Of a stretch of DNA of 64,000 nucleotides, positions 10,650 through 22,356 are shown piece after piece (the first letter of the stretch is position 1; every line of letters starts with the position of its first letter). The notes below the pieces were generated by a model that was not told the origin of the DNA, did no database searches, and worked only from the letters and a program-made list of their open reading frames with translations. Source of the DNA: Cycas panzhihuaensis. Taxonomy: Eukaryota; Cycadophyta. The stretch lies in NCBI GenBank assembly GCA_023213395.1, contig CM041465.1, positions 12,028,001 to 12,092,000 of the forward strand. Reading direction: 5' to 3'. Both the position numbers and the translations under genes were made by a program.

Positions 10650-13600
10650 ATGTATACCAATTATAGTTTTAAACGGCTCAAATTATGCCAACTAGAAGAA
10701 TCGAATATCCCATCAACTTAAACAATAAAAAATATGGTGATATGTTATAGGTGAATTTACAAAACCAAAAGATGAAAAATTAGAAAGCTATATGGTTTAT
10801 CTGATGAATTGTAATGGAGCCCTATGCACCATCCTATTATCTCTTTCACCAAACATTAGTCAACAATTCTCTAATATAGACGATCTTACCACCGTTTGGA
10901 AAACCCTTAAGGAAACATATGACAAAGTCGACACACAACAACTAGCTATCCTAGAACAACAATTATATGACCTTAAATATGATGGGTTTTCTAAAGTCAA
11001 AGATTTCTTATCCAAAATTTAACTTATCAATAAAGAATTAAGGAACTGTATTAAATCTACAATAAAAGTAGGTGATAAAGAAGAAAAAGTCACACATGCC
11101 AAAGACAACGATACACTCATTCATTTGGCAATAAACAAACTTCTGAAGCATTTTAATCTTTTCAAGACTACTAGACAACAAGCTGGTAATCCACTAATAA
11201 CCTTCAATTAATTGACAAATTAACTAATATAACACCAAACAATGTTGATTCAAACTAGAAAAATTAAAGGATCCTTCTCAAGCTTTCTTTTTAAAATCAA
11301 AACCATAATATAAAACTAAACATCAAAATAATTACAATAGTAATCCTAAGTTTCAAAAACCTCACAGAGGTCTACCATCTAATTCTCAAAATAATACTAA
11401 GTATTCTAGACCACCAAGATACCAAAATACCTCTAAACAGTTCATTTCAAATAAAAACACTATAAATCCTTCACAGAACATCAATTGTACTTATTGCCAT
11501 AAAAAATGCTACACTATTGATGTCTATAGAAATAGAATAGCTTTAGAATATTGAAAAGCTTCTAAGGGAATTTAATCTCAACCCCAATCACATAATCATT
11601 CTTTAACTACTATAACCTCTCCCTTCATTGCTCCATCTAGTATATTACCGTAATGGATTCTTAACTCTGGTGCTTCCCATCACATGACAGGACACCAGGA
11701 GAATTTAACTACTTATCAATCTAATACTAACTCTAAAGAAGAGATCTCTTTTGGGAGTGGATCTCAACTCAAAGTAAAAGGATAATGTGATGTCACTCTA
11801 AAAGATGGTTCAATCAAGGATGTATTATATGTGCTTGGTTTGTTACTAAATCTTCTTTCTATTTACCAAATCTATAAGAAAGACCTTGTTGTCAATTTCT
11901 AGAAACACAAATTTATTATTAAAGAACCTTTAAATAAATTCAAATCTATTGCTTATAGACTTGTTGATCATAAAATAGGTCTCTATAGCTTAACTAGTTT
12001 ACAAAATACTAAAGCAAAGTCTTTATGTACCTTTATAGCCAAATCGACCCGATCAGAATTATAGCATGCTGCGGTTTGGCCATACTAGCTATGGAAAACT
12101 TCACTATAAAAAGACATGATATAGTTCATGGTCTTCTACCCCTAACTACTATTTATGGTGTTTGTAAAGCTTGCATAATAGGTAATAAACATATGGATCC
12201 CTTTCCATATCAGACCCAATTTAGAGTGAAAGTTCCACTTGAATTTGTTCACTCTGATATATGTGGACCATTCTATATAACTTCATACTCTGGTAGTCGT
12301 TACTTTGTTACCTTTATTGATGATTTTTTGAGAAAATATTAGATGTACATACTCAAGACTTGTAATCAAGTGTCTGACATTTTTATTGAATTCAAAACAC
12401 TTGTTGAAAATCAATCTAACTCAAAATCAAAATTTTCAAATCAGAAAATGCTAAAGAATACCTAAGTAGAAAATTTATTTCCTTTTGCAAAAAACATGAA
12501 ATTTAATTTCAACATTCTGTTGCTTACACTCCTCAACAAAATGGTGTTGCTGAACACAAAAATCATACTCTAGTCTAAATAACACGATGCATGCTACATG
12601 CAAAAAATCTTGATTTAAAGTTATGGGTAGAAGCGATTACTTGATTTAATTATCTCCTAAATCGTCTACCTAGTAAGACCTTAAAGAATGTTACGCCAGA
12701 ACAGAAATAGTCTAGTCGTAAACCTTCAGTTAAACATCTTAGAATCTTTGGAAGTATTGTGTGGGGATATGTTCCCAAAGAAAAACGCAAGAAACTAGAT
12801 CCTAAAAGTTTAAAATACATCTCTGTTGGTTATAGTGAAGAAAGCAAAGCATATAGACTTCTAGATCTAATCATGCATAAGATCTCAATCTTACATGATG
12901 TAATATTTGATGAAGAATGATCTATATCAAATTCTACTTATGTAGAACTCCTAATTAAGAATTTATTAACCAACACTTATTTGGTTGACCACTCAAAAAA
13001 ATAAGCTGACTCTGAAATAATAGAATCCTTATCCACACAAGTCCAGAAGTGGACTCTACCTGAACCAACTGCAATAGATTCTTTTTTCAACCTAGTTCTT
13101 CAAATCAACCTATGACTACGTAAAGCTGTCACACAAACAAACAACCTATATGGGTAAAGAAAACTCTTTATGATGATGGATCTAACATAGGTAATCCTTC
13201 AAATACCAAAAGAAAATGTTCTTAAAAATTACAAACTAATTATGTACTAATAGATAAAATAATGGCTAGTGATGATTCTAAAATATTTAAATAAGCTAGT
13301 AATAATCCCATATGGCAGTAAGCCATGCAAGGTGAAATAGATGCTTTAAAAAAGAATTCAACTTAGGATCTTATTATTTTAATGCCAAGAAAGAATCTAG
13401 TTGATTATAAGTGGGTTTTTTGAACTAAATTCAATTCAATAGGAGCAGTTAAAAATATAAAGTTCGCTTAGTTGCAAAAGGTTTCTCACAAATTAATAGT
13501 ATCGATTATAATGAAACCTTCATCTCTATTGCAAAAATGAATACTATCAAAATTATTATTACTCTAGCAGCCAAATTTTGTTGGGAAATCCATTAAATAG

Positions 13601-14815
13601 ATATTAAGAGTGCATTTTTAAATGGTGATCTGAAAGAAGAAATCTACATGACTCAACCTCTTGGCTTTATTGACAATCTTAACTTAGTTTGCAAGTTAAA
13701 TAAATCAATCTATGGCTTGAAACAAGATCCTCAAGCTTGGTGCATAGAAGTAGATGATTATCTTACTTAAAATGGATACACTAGATGTATTAGTGATCCA
13801 AATCTCTACTTTAAATGTGAAGATAAGAATATTACTATATTAATTTTATATGTTGATGATATCATCATTATAGGATCTTATATCAACAATATTCATCAAC
13901 TAAAATCAATTTTGATGAATAAATTTGAAATGGCTGATTTAAGTCTTCTGCACTATTTTCTCATATTACAAATTTACCAACATGATTAAAAAATAACTAT
14001 ATCTCAACCAAAATACATTATAGACTTAATCAAATGATTTAACATGGAAAATGTTGAACTAGTCTCTAATCCCATATAATTAGAAGTAAAATTATCTACT
14101 GATCGTTCCACATCCCTTTATGATCCAATATTATATAGGCAACTTATTGGCAGCCTAATTTATTTAACACATACTCAACCTGATATATCCTATGATGTTG
14201 CTTTATATTCATAATATATAAAAAAACCACATGAATCACACTAGAAACCCGCTAAACGTATTCTTAGATATCTATAAATACTATTTTTTATGGTCTAACT
14301 TATAACTTTTACAATAATCCTCTCACATTAATAGGATATACTGATTCAGATTGGGCAGGAGACTCTAATGACCGTAAATCAATAGCTGGTTATGTTTTTT
14401 TCCTAGATACATGACCTATTACTTGGTCTAGTAAAAAAATGTAAACTTTAGTATTATTAACAACAGAAGTTGAATATCGAGCACTTGTTGAAGCAAGCAA
14501 ATAAGCACTATGGATCAAATCTCTTTTAAATGAAATTAGTCTATTTTTTAACTCTTCTATAGAACTTAAAGTCGATAATCAATGTGCTATTGTTATTGCT
14601 ACCAATCAAGTTGCTCATTCTAGAACTAAACATATAGAATGACATCAACATTTTATTTGTAATCTTATTACTGATAATATTATTCATTTGTCTTATTGTC
14701 CTACAGATCTATAGGTTGCTGATATCCTTACCAAACCAGTGACTGAAGTCAAGTTTTTAGACCTGCAAGATTTGTTAAAAATAAAAGAAGTCTCCATCAA
14801 AGGGAGATCAACATA
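10650..14815 (+). pseudogene. Copia B gag-pol polyprotein, copy 1 (degenerate)
   Basis: Domains in order: gag about 10650-11300, opening with the copia motif LNGSNYA; zinc knuckle 11486-11530 (CTYC present, His and last Cys changed to Tyr); protease near 11653 (NSGAS, catalytic Asp changed to Asn); GAG-pre-integrase and integrase about 12020-12900 (HSDICGP and PQQNG words); reverse transcriptase about 13230-14060 with YVDD at 13849-13860; RNase H about 14320-14815 (YTDSDWAGD, then an ADILTKP-like tail). In-frame stops lie mostly at expected Trp, Gln or Arg codons. Frameshifts occur, for example near 12050 and after 12420. It cannot encode a working polyprotein. Confidence 0.92.
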
Positions 14816-14860
14816 ATGAAGATCTTCTTTATCTTCTATATTGTAAAAAAAGTTAATATT

Positions 14861-14869
14861 AAAGGGGGA
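14861..14869 (+). other. Polypurine tract of copia B
   Basis: AAAGGGGGA sits directly before the TG that opens the 3' LTR, the standard position for the plus-strand primer. Confidence 0.9.
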
Positions 14870-15284
14870 TGTTAGAAAGGTTAATGTTACTTTTTAAGGT
14901 TAATGTTATAATGTTATAATGTTTAATTATTATTCATTATGTAAAGTTTGTTGAAATGAGCAACTACCCATTTCAACAAACCTTTCACTTCTTAAAAAGC
15001 CTCTCCTAGAATCTAAGAGAGAGACTGAGAGGCTGTGTGGTTATCCTAAACATGTCTGAAGGCTGGTTTTAAACCTTTGGCTAATGTGTAGGAGGTATTC
15101 TTGGTCAGGTCTGATTCTCATGGCTATGTAAAGGTTTTTAACCAATAGAATTTCTCTTTTAGAGGTGGTTTTTCTTCCTCGGAAGGGGTTTTCCACTTAC
15201 CAATAATGTGTATTAGTGTAATGTCTTTTTGTCACTAGTTTATACTTTACATTTAACACTGATGATATTGCATATGATACCTAT
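14870..15284 (+). repeat. 3' LTR of copia B, copy 1, interrupted by gypsy E
   Basis: It matches the 5' LTR until about 11 bases from its end, where gypsy E begins. The hairpin arms (14946-14958 with 14969-14981) differ from the 5' LTR at two positions on each arm yet remain perfectly complementary. Confidence 0.9.
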
Positions 15285-18041
15285 TGGATGCGCATCTACG
15301 GGATAATCACCTAGCTGGGTAGGAATGATGATGATCAATATTGGTATCGAGGATGCGGGTGAAAAACCTACAAGCGAAGTAAGTACCACGCAGGGCGCCC
15401 CGTGCATCGGAGTGTGAGTTTGGGACCTGCAGATGATACCCAACTACCTTGGAGTGGTCCTCTATCCCAAAGAGAAAGAGAGAAAACAAGAAAGGTAGCC
15501 TAGATGGACTTGAGAGGAAGGTCCTCCCACCTTTGGATGGCTGGAAGGGGAAAGAAGGAATCCTCAAAGGTTTCCCTATGACGAGGGAAACGAGCGGAAA
15601 CAAGGTAGGCGATAGCCTACGATGTGGCTAGGTTCCTCTTGGTTGTTTGATCGACCAAACAAGACCAAGATGGAAGGATGGAAGTGAGAATGGGATAACT
15701 AAGCTGAAGTTTTCTCCTAATGATTTGAAAAGAAAGACAAGAAAGGAAACGGGGATAGGTGTCATATGTGTAAACAAACAATGCCAAGTGAGGATGAACC
15801 AAAAGGGGCAAGATAGGCTTTGCAAGCGAAGGAAAAGGAAAGGGTAAGTTCCCTATAGGTCCTTTTCCTATGTGGGTTTAGTGTACAATATATAAGTATG
15901 TAAATAATAATCAAAAGTATTGTTTCCCCTTTCACTTTTATGTGTAACCTACTTAACTAACACATAGATCTCAAATAAAAGTATGAAAGGAAAGCAAGAG
16001 TAAAAGGGGAAAGTATGTACCTGGAAGATGTAGTGGCCAATAAAAGACCTCACCCACATGTGACGTATGTCCTCGCCAATCCACGGATGGTGGGGCTCCC
16101 TTACCTTCCCCTTTGTGAAAAGAAAGCGAAAGGAAAGGAGCAAAAGTAAAGAGCAAAACAAGGGACCTTACCTGGATCTGAGCGCTTTACACCTTTGCAA
16201 GAGCACCATGACAACTTGCACATGCACAGACTAATCCCTTCCACGAAGGGGCTATAAGAGATAAAATATGTATATGCAAGTATATATAAGTGTTATTTAC
16301 ATCAGAGTGTTAGAATGGAACAACTGTTATAACAAGCTCTAAAAAACCCTCTCTCAAACAATACTAAACATCAAGCAAGAATGGAGTAAGGGAAGCCTTA
16401 AGATGGCTAATCCTCTGCTAGGTTCTCCACATAACCCATAAGCATAACAAAGTAATGGTAAGGGTTACTAGGGATAGCCAAGAGGTACCAAGAAAAGAGT
16501 AACAAGCTGTTGGGGAAGTACACAGGACACAGAGTTGCTACAGGCAGCAATCCAGTGCACAAACCCTTGCTAATGATGTCAAGGGGTACCCAACAACACA
16601 AGGGATACTACGGAGGTCCAAACAAGAGGCACATAGGCCTAAAATGAGTGCAGCAAGGGGCTACGTATGCTGATAGTCCAGCGCTAGCCTAGGGCTCAAT
16701 CTCTCCTAATAATCTTAAGAAGAGCATGGAGTAAGAGAAGAGAAGTTGGGAAGGGATTACCCTTGGAGAGAAGGACTAAAAAGACAGCTGCCATGCCTTA
16801 CTCTCTTCACCCAACCTTAGGAATCTTCTCTCACTGCTCCCTTGAAGAAAATCAGTGGAGAGAAAGGTAGAGCCAAGAGACAACAAGCCAAATATAATGG
16901 AAAAATAACTTTACAATGGTGAAACCTGAAGGAAACAGGCAAATAAGACAAGAAATAGGTCCAAAATAAGGGGAACTTACCATAAAACTGGAAGAGCAAG
17001 GTTTGTGAGACCTGCTGGGTGGATGTATGACAGATCTGGGCCTGCTAATAATGAGGAAGAAGGCCCCTACAAGGGTTTACAAGAGAGAATCCAGCGGACA
17101 ACTTAAAGGGGTACTTGATGGGCGGGTTGGAGGAGAATCAACGTCAAAATCGCTTAATGAAACCTAGAGAGAGGCTTCCTACCATGGAAGCAAGGAGTTG
17201 CAACTAAGTCTTAGCCTAGGGTTGTAGGAAATGCAGGCTTGCAGGAACACCTGTAGTAGAAGGAGCAGGAGAGCAGTAGTTGCAGCAGAAACTATTGTCT
17301 TGGAGAGTAAAAAATGACCTAAGAGATCCTCAAAATGATGAGGGGTTAGATACTTATACCCATCCCATCCCTAAGTGAATGAATAAAGCACAAATAGGGC
17401 TAAGGTAGATGCAAGGACACATGGAAATTCCACAGGAAAAGTGAGAATTGCCACGAGTTTTTTTTAAATAATTAACAATAGTCATGCCTTAAACTTCATT
17501 TATTGTAGTAAACTTTACAATACCACTAAGTTTATAGCGGTGCAGGGCTAGAAAGATAGAATGGCTAAATTATAGGTTCCAGGGGCTTTGGGAGGTGATG
17601 TGGCAAGCTTGGGAAGAGTTAGCCCTCCTGTCTAGGAGGTTGAGATAGTCTAGGATGCATGTGAGACAGGCAAGTAAACATCAATGGGTAAAGATCCCAG
17701 AACGAGGTGCTAGGAGCTCAAGGTCGAGGCATGAACGGATCATACGGACCAAAAAGAGACTTGAGGCGGTGTGGAGGCTGTGTGGAGGCTCGTATAATGC
17801 CATGGGAATGCCTACCTTATGGAAAGGTAGGTCCCGCTGGGTTGTCATAGGCTCATAATATGACAAGTAGCATGAACAGGCAACAAATGCAAAGTAGTCA
17901 TGCAAATGAAGCAAGCAGTCATGCAACGAGGCAACACTTCTGTTAACCTTTCCAATGAAATAGTGCAAGTGAAAAGGGAGAAGCATACCTGAGCTTACCT
18001 AAGTCAACCTATCTGTATCCATTCCCGGTAGCCGGGAAACA
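15285..18041 (-). repeat. LTR of gypsy E
   Basis: The 2757-bp LTR starts TGTTTCCCGG and ends GCGCATCCA on the minus strand. It aligns with both F LTRs, for example in the blocks around 15420-15560 and 16000-16160. Its start is set by the shared PPT just upstream. Several open frames on both strands are non-coding LTR sequence. Confidence 0.85.
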
Positions 18042-18052
18042 TTGCCCCCTTA
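18042..18052 (-). other. Polypurine tract of gypsy E
   Basis: On the minus strand CTAAGGGGGCAA runs directly into the LTR start TGTTTCCC. F has the related GCTAAGGGCG at 41049-41057. Confidence 0.75.
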
Positions 18053-18429
18053 GCAGCAGAGCCTCGTTGCTTGGAAGCATGGTGCGATGGTAAATGTTGG
18101 CAATACAACTGTCAGTAGCACATGTGTATGTATATGTATAAAATCATGATCATAGCAAGACTCAAGGATGCCAATGAGTGTCATGATGGAACGCATGGAT
18201 ATGAGGACAGGGGTGGAGACAATATAGGGGCTACCTATGTGCCACCGGAATCAATCGAAGCTAGAAGGATGAGGGTTGCCCCATCGTATAGAATGCAAAG
18301 AGATGCGTGATAATGTCAGGTAAGAGAGATAAGTGAGTAAACCTAGTAGTCACGATAGTTTAACCTCATTAACGGCTAACTTTCAGAGGTGCGAACGGAT
18401 CGCAAGGTGATGCGCATGACAGCCTTGAA

Positions 18430-18880
18430 CTTGGGTGACAGAGTAATCGAGCAAGTCTCAAGGATGGTCAGCAAGAAGAGGAAGGTGGCACTCAAGGATA
18501 AGGCAAACAAGACTATCTATCTCAACATTGAGGGCCCAAGGAATGTGTCAGATGTTGACAGACTGGAAACATGCCAAAAGAGATCAGGAAATCAAAGCGA
18601 GGGCTCTCAAGTGAGGGCATCACACTTGGTAAACCTGGGTGAGATGGGACACCACCACCTGAGAGTTGCAGAGAAGAATAATAGATTCGTGATAGAAACA
18701 AAGTGCATCAGTGAGGGCCTCGATGATGGCTATGTACTCGGCTTCGTTATTAGTGGCCTCGGGGAGGAAGATTCTAGAGCACAGGAAATCATGTCTGGAA
18801 GAGATACGAAGAATCCAAGTAACAGCAGAAGGTCTAAGACTACCACGGCCTGGCCATCAAGAATATGAAGAGAGACATAG
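18430..18880 (-). pseudogene. Extra RNase H domain of gypsy E (degenerate)
   Basis: Minus-strand reading gives RNase H landmarks: LDGQA at the first catalytic Asp region, EATNNEAEYIAIIEAL at the catalytic Glu, NSQVVVSHL at the third position (Asp changed to Asn), and a PWALNVEID-type tail where HVPREEN-like words normally stand. It lies between the PPT and the antisense PMD ORF, outside the gag-pol block. F carries the same domain at 40288-40690. The open frame on the opposite strand (18389-18868) is its shadow. Confidence 0.72.
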
Positions 18881-19418
18881 ATGATGATAGAAAAAGTCTT
18901 GGTAGACGAAAATATATAATAATACAAGAGTTAGAGCAAAACGAGGCTCATATGGCAAGCAATAAATGGTCGTGAAGGGTAGGAGGACCTAGCAATGAGG
19001 CTACCCAAGGACAAGAGCAGATGATCCAGCCACCCAAGGTAAGAGAAGTAAAAAGGGCATCATGGGGTGCTAAAGGTTGCTTTGGAAAGTAAAGAATGAC
19101 TCCGAATGGAAGGAGCGTTCCCTTTGGAGACCCTGGGGGCAAGAACAGGCTACAAAAATGAGTCCAAGATGGCGAAGCAAGCCAAATGAGTATATACTCG
19201 GGTATGCACGGGAGTGGCACGTAAAATAAGACAAAAGGGCCTTGCGAAAGATGCATTGGCAGGGTGCCATAAATGCATCTGCAAGAAGGAGCGACATGAA
19301 GGCTACGAGAGCATAACGGGAGATAGGACCAGAAGACAAAGATGATTGGGGGTAAGAGACAATCCAAAGGGCTATCATGAGGGCAAAAATGGAGAGAGTG
19401 CCCGTCGGTATCCCCGCC
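18881..19418. other. Spacer between RNase H and PMD promoter in gypsy E
   Basis: It is homologous to F 39784-40270 in reverse complement. Open frames are present on both strands but none resembles a known family. Confidence 0.5.
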
Positions 19419-19426
19419 TATATAAG
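19419..19426 (+). promoter_or_regulatory. TATA box for the antisense PMD gene of E
   Basis: TATATAAG lies about 690 bases upstream of the PMD reading frame and in its orientation. The F copy has TATATAAC at the equivalent place (39775-39782, minus strand), within otherwise diverged flanks. Confidence 0.5.
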
Positions 19427-20039
19427 AAAAATCGATGAAAACAAGATTCATTTTCACGGGCTCTCGAGCAAATCCAGAGCCATTACCTTATGCAGCGGAG
19501 CGCTACCCAACTTCAGAGGCACGCGGAGGGAGATCAGACCATTGGATTGGAGCTAGAGGATAGCCATTAGGACTGCAGAGACGAGATGACGAGCGCCTAG
19601 CCAGATCTAGTGATTGGATCCTAAAAAACCCAACTCACCTCGTGATTTAAAATTTATTGCTTTTTATCAATTTTTGTATAAGTTTTAGGCCCCATAAGGG
19701 CAAAAAATGACCTCATGGGGTCCAAATTGGACCTAGAGGCGTGACTAGGGCATTGGGCCCTAGTCCTAGTGGGCCTATTGGGCCCACCAAAAGGATTTTT
19801 GATTTTAGGGCAGAAAACCCCCCCTTTTAGAGGTGCTATTCGCACCATGGTAAAGATTGCAATACCGCGATCTTTGCCGCAGGGCCCCGATCATCGTGGG
19901 ACCCCAGCCAAACTCATGACACCACGAAGTTTGGTGTAGTGCAAAGGTAGAACTCTAGAAAAAATAAGATAGGGGCCTGAGGGGCCCCAAATATTGATCA
20001 AATAAAGTTGAAGGATAGTCCAAGGAACAGAGAGCGAGT

Positions 20040-20833
20040 GTAAGTTAAGTTCTGATTAGTTTCATGGTGTTCGCAGGCTGTGATCACAATCGAGAACTGC
20101 GAAAACATAGGTATGGCTATGTTGAGTTTTATTGAGATGATGACCAGGGAGGACAAGGGAGTCCTGCAAAGATGTGGCATGATGAAGGTCATGAGGACAC
20201 CTCAGTATATGTCAAACCAATGACTATTGATCTACATTGTGTCATATTAGGACCGAAGGAGGCACGTCTTCCACTTATCCCAGGTGGGAGACGTATCAGT
20301 GATGCCTAGGGATATTCGAAGGATCTTGAGATCGGCGATCGGGAGGCTGGCACTAAGAGCGTTGCCTAGTAATGAGGCGACATGTGGAGAGGTAGCAATA
20401 TTTTCATGTGCTTGGACAGATGGGAGACGTAAGGGATTCCTCTCCAAACTATGGTTATGTTAGGGATTCCTCAAGTGAGGAAATTGATCACACTATGCAT
20501 TTTGTTCTGGATCTCCTAGATACAAAACTATAGAGACATACCAGGAGGATGGATGCATGTGTTACGCTGGTGTGAGGTAGGAGAGTGGATGGACTAGTCC
20601 ACCCTAATAGTGGTGAATCTTGTCACACAGCTAGACGCCATCAAGGTGGCAGGCGAGGAGGACTCTCATCTGACAAAGATCACTATTAGAGTGTTGGTTC
20701 TTTGACCACTTTGGAGCAGTGGCGTCGATGGGGGACCACCATACGTGTGTAGAGTGGGCTATGGTATATAGACTAGGCTTCCGAGAGGGATCGGCGACCA
20801 AGCTCCATGTCACATCACTTGGTGGAGGCCACA
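20040..20833 (+). pseudogene. Antisense plant mobile domain (PMD) ORF of gypsy E, partial
   Basis: The plus strand, antisense to the element, reads LQRCGMMKVMRTPQYMSNQ, then LLIYIVSY and RRRHVFHLSQVGDVSV, followed by MPRDIRRIL. This follows the PMD (PF10536-type) pattern of a helix, a W-x-P-E-T-like turn, F-H and GE-x-T-x-T-L-x-D-V. Further on it gives GIPQVRKLITLCILF, NYRDIPGGWM and CWFFDHFG, each matched at protein level by F. At least four stops and a shift break it, and the gap removes its 3' end. A TGTTCGCAG before about 20080, matched by GTGAGCAG in F, could be a 3' splice site. The protein's role is unknown; PMD proteins in plants include MAIN and MAIL1, linked to silencing. Confidence 0.7.
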
Positions 20834-21333
20834 NNNNNNNNNNNNNNNNNNNNNNNNNNNNNNNNNNNNNNNNNNNNNNNNNNNNNNNNNNNNNNNNNNN
20901 NNNNNNNNNNNNNNNNNNNNNNNNNNNNNNNNNNNNNNNNNNNNNNNNNNNNNNNNNNNNNNNNNNNNNNNNNNNNNNNNNNNNNNNNNNNNNNNNNNNN
21001 NNNNNNNNNNNNNNNNNNNNNNNNNNNNNNNNNNNNNNNNNNNNNNNNNNNNNNNNNNNNNNNNNNNNNNNNNNNNNNNNNNNNNNNNNNNNNNNNNNNN
21101 NNNNNNNNNNNNNNNNNNNNNNNNNNNNNNNNNNNNNNNNNNNNNNNNNNNNNNNNNNNNNNNNNNNNNNNNNNNNNNNNNNNNNNNNNNNNNNNNNNNN
21201 NNNNNNNNNNNNNNNNNNNNNNNNNNNNNNNNNNNNNNNNNNNNNNNNNNNNNNNNNNNNNNNNNNNNNNNNNNNNNNNNNNNNNNNNNNNNNNNNNNNN
21301 NNNNNNNNNNNNNNNNNNNNNNNNNNNNNNNNN
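20834..21333. other. Assembly gap, exactly 500 N
   Basis: Exactly 500 ambiguous bases, a conventional size for a scaffold join of unknown length. Gypsy E sequence stops at its left edge and unrelated AT-rich DNA starts at its right edge. Confidence 0.99.
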
Positions 21334-21369
21334 CTTAGTTTATTACATTCAAATATTCAATATTTTTTC

Positions 21370-21620
21370 AGATCTACTACATAGTCTACATATTTGCTTG
21401 TTTCAGCAGTTATTTGACCATTTCTCTAGTATACTCATTTAGATCTATAATATTTAGCTATAGATCTGCTATACTCAACTCAGATCTGCAATATTTATCT
21501 TAAAATTTGTAATATTTTCTTAAGTTTTCTTTAGATCTGTTATATTCTCTTTCAAATCTGTATTTTTTTATCATATATTTGATGATAGTTTTTCCCAAAT
21601 TTATTCTGGATCTCTGATAT
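21370..21620. repeat. Degenerate AGATCTG-containing repeat array
   Basis: The words AGATCTR, AAATCTG and GGATCTC followed by an ATATT-like word recur about eight times at roughly 25-35 base spacing. The unit is too diverged to define sharply by eye. Confidence 0.5.
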
Positions 21621-22342
21621 TTGAGGCATACTCAGCCTTTTGAAGAAGATATACACAAGATAAAGCCTGCTACAACTATGTTTCTAAGTTCTTATTTCAT
21701 TTTCAGATCTAAATATATATATCTTGGTTCTTTGATATAAATATTTGCTGCAACACATTTGAAAATATTTTAGATACAAGTATATATCACGAGGTTATTT
21801 ATTTAATATATTTTCTTGATAGATTAAAAAAAATACTTTTATAGCACAATCTTTGCGATTAAAATATTGAACACATATACTATTTATATTTAACATCTTT
21901 AGCCCATGATTCAAAGACCCTAAGGAATTTGAGTCACCTACGAGGGTTGATTCCATAACTGCTTGAGAACCTCTCCATTGACTATTTCTCATATTTTGCT
22001 ATAATATAGTAAGGTAGTATGTGAGACATAATCATATGCAAGCCAATATTCAGCAGTTATAACAAAAGCATGAATGTTGTAGATGCAATATTTTGTATTA
22101 TACGATATATTTTTCTTTGAAATATTCTATCCATTATTATTCCTTCATTATTTTCCCTGCAAAAAAACTATACGATTATTAAATGACGACATAAGTTTTT
22201 AACCCTTCTTAGTGACTTTATATTTTCTTCATCTACTCACACCTGGCGGACACTCCTTATACGAGCTTATAGGCTTCAATCCTTGAATTCGGTCATTGGC
22301 ATTGTCTTTGTTTGCCTCGATCGGCAAAACACTACGAGGAGA

Positions 22343-22356
22343 GGCTCTGATGCCCA
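22343..22356 (-). other. Possible PBS of an unidentified minus-strand element
   Basis: On the minus strand TGGGCATCAGAGCC resembles the initiator tRNA-Met PBS (TGGTATCAGAGCC). The expected CA end of an LTR is not clear on its outer side. Confidence 0.35.

Larger units (their letters stand above)
1..11245 (+). repeat. Direct segmental repeat, copy 1
   Basis: This stretch matches 52656-64000 in the same orientation from the first base of the window. It includes the D leader and 5' LTR, copia A from the D insertion point to its 5' LTR, a 438-bp slice of copia C, and copia B from its 5' LTR into gag. Both copies share the insertion junctions and the TSDs TTTAC and ATTGG, so they descend from one duplicated arrangement and not from independent insertions. 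AT-rich parts are almost identical, and differences cluster in C/G-containing words. The match runs off the left edge of the window, so the true unit is longer. Confidence 0.93.
8447..15284 (+). mobile_element. Copia element B, copy 1 (plus strand)
   Basis: Nearly complete Ty1/copia element: 5' LTR 8447-8867, PBS 8868-8880, leader, gag-pol 10650-14815, PPT 14861-14869, and a 3' LTR from 14870 cut near its end by gypsy E. It lies inside the RT/RNase H region of copia C. It is close to A in gag and pol and shares the LTR hairpin. The coding region is inactivated by many stops and frameshifts. A 5-bp TSD cannot be tested because the outer 3' end is lost. Confidence 0.92.
15285..20833 (-). mobile_element. 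Tat-like gypsy E, 3' portion (minus strand, cut by gap)
   Basis: This region is the reverse complement, at moderate divergence, of the last 5 kb of gypsy F (about 38400-43606). It comprises the LTR (15285-18041), PPT, an RNase H remnant on the minus strand and an antisense plant-mobile-domain ORF on the plus strand. It is inserted in the 3' LTR of copia B. Its gag-pol and other LTR would lie to the right, but an N gap follows and the sequence after the gap is unrelated to F gag-pol. Confidence 0.88.

Noticed and set aside
18389-18868. 159-codon plus-strand frame in gypsy E
   Set aside because: It is the shadow of the RNase H domain on the other strand and has no homologous frame in F.
18948-19457. 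169-codon minus-strand frame in gypsy E
   Set aside because: Not conserved in F at protein level as far as I can align, and no family motif.
20719-21442. Two long frames running through the N gap
   Set aside because: Made by translating N as X. Only the first about 40 codons of one belong to the PMD ORF.
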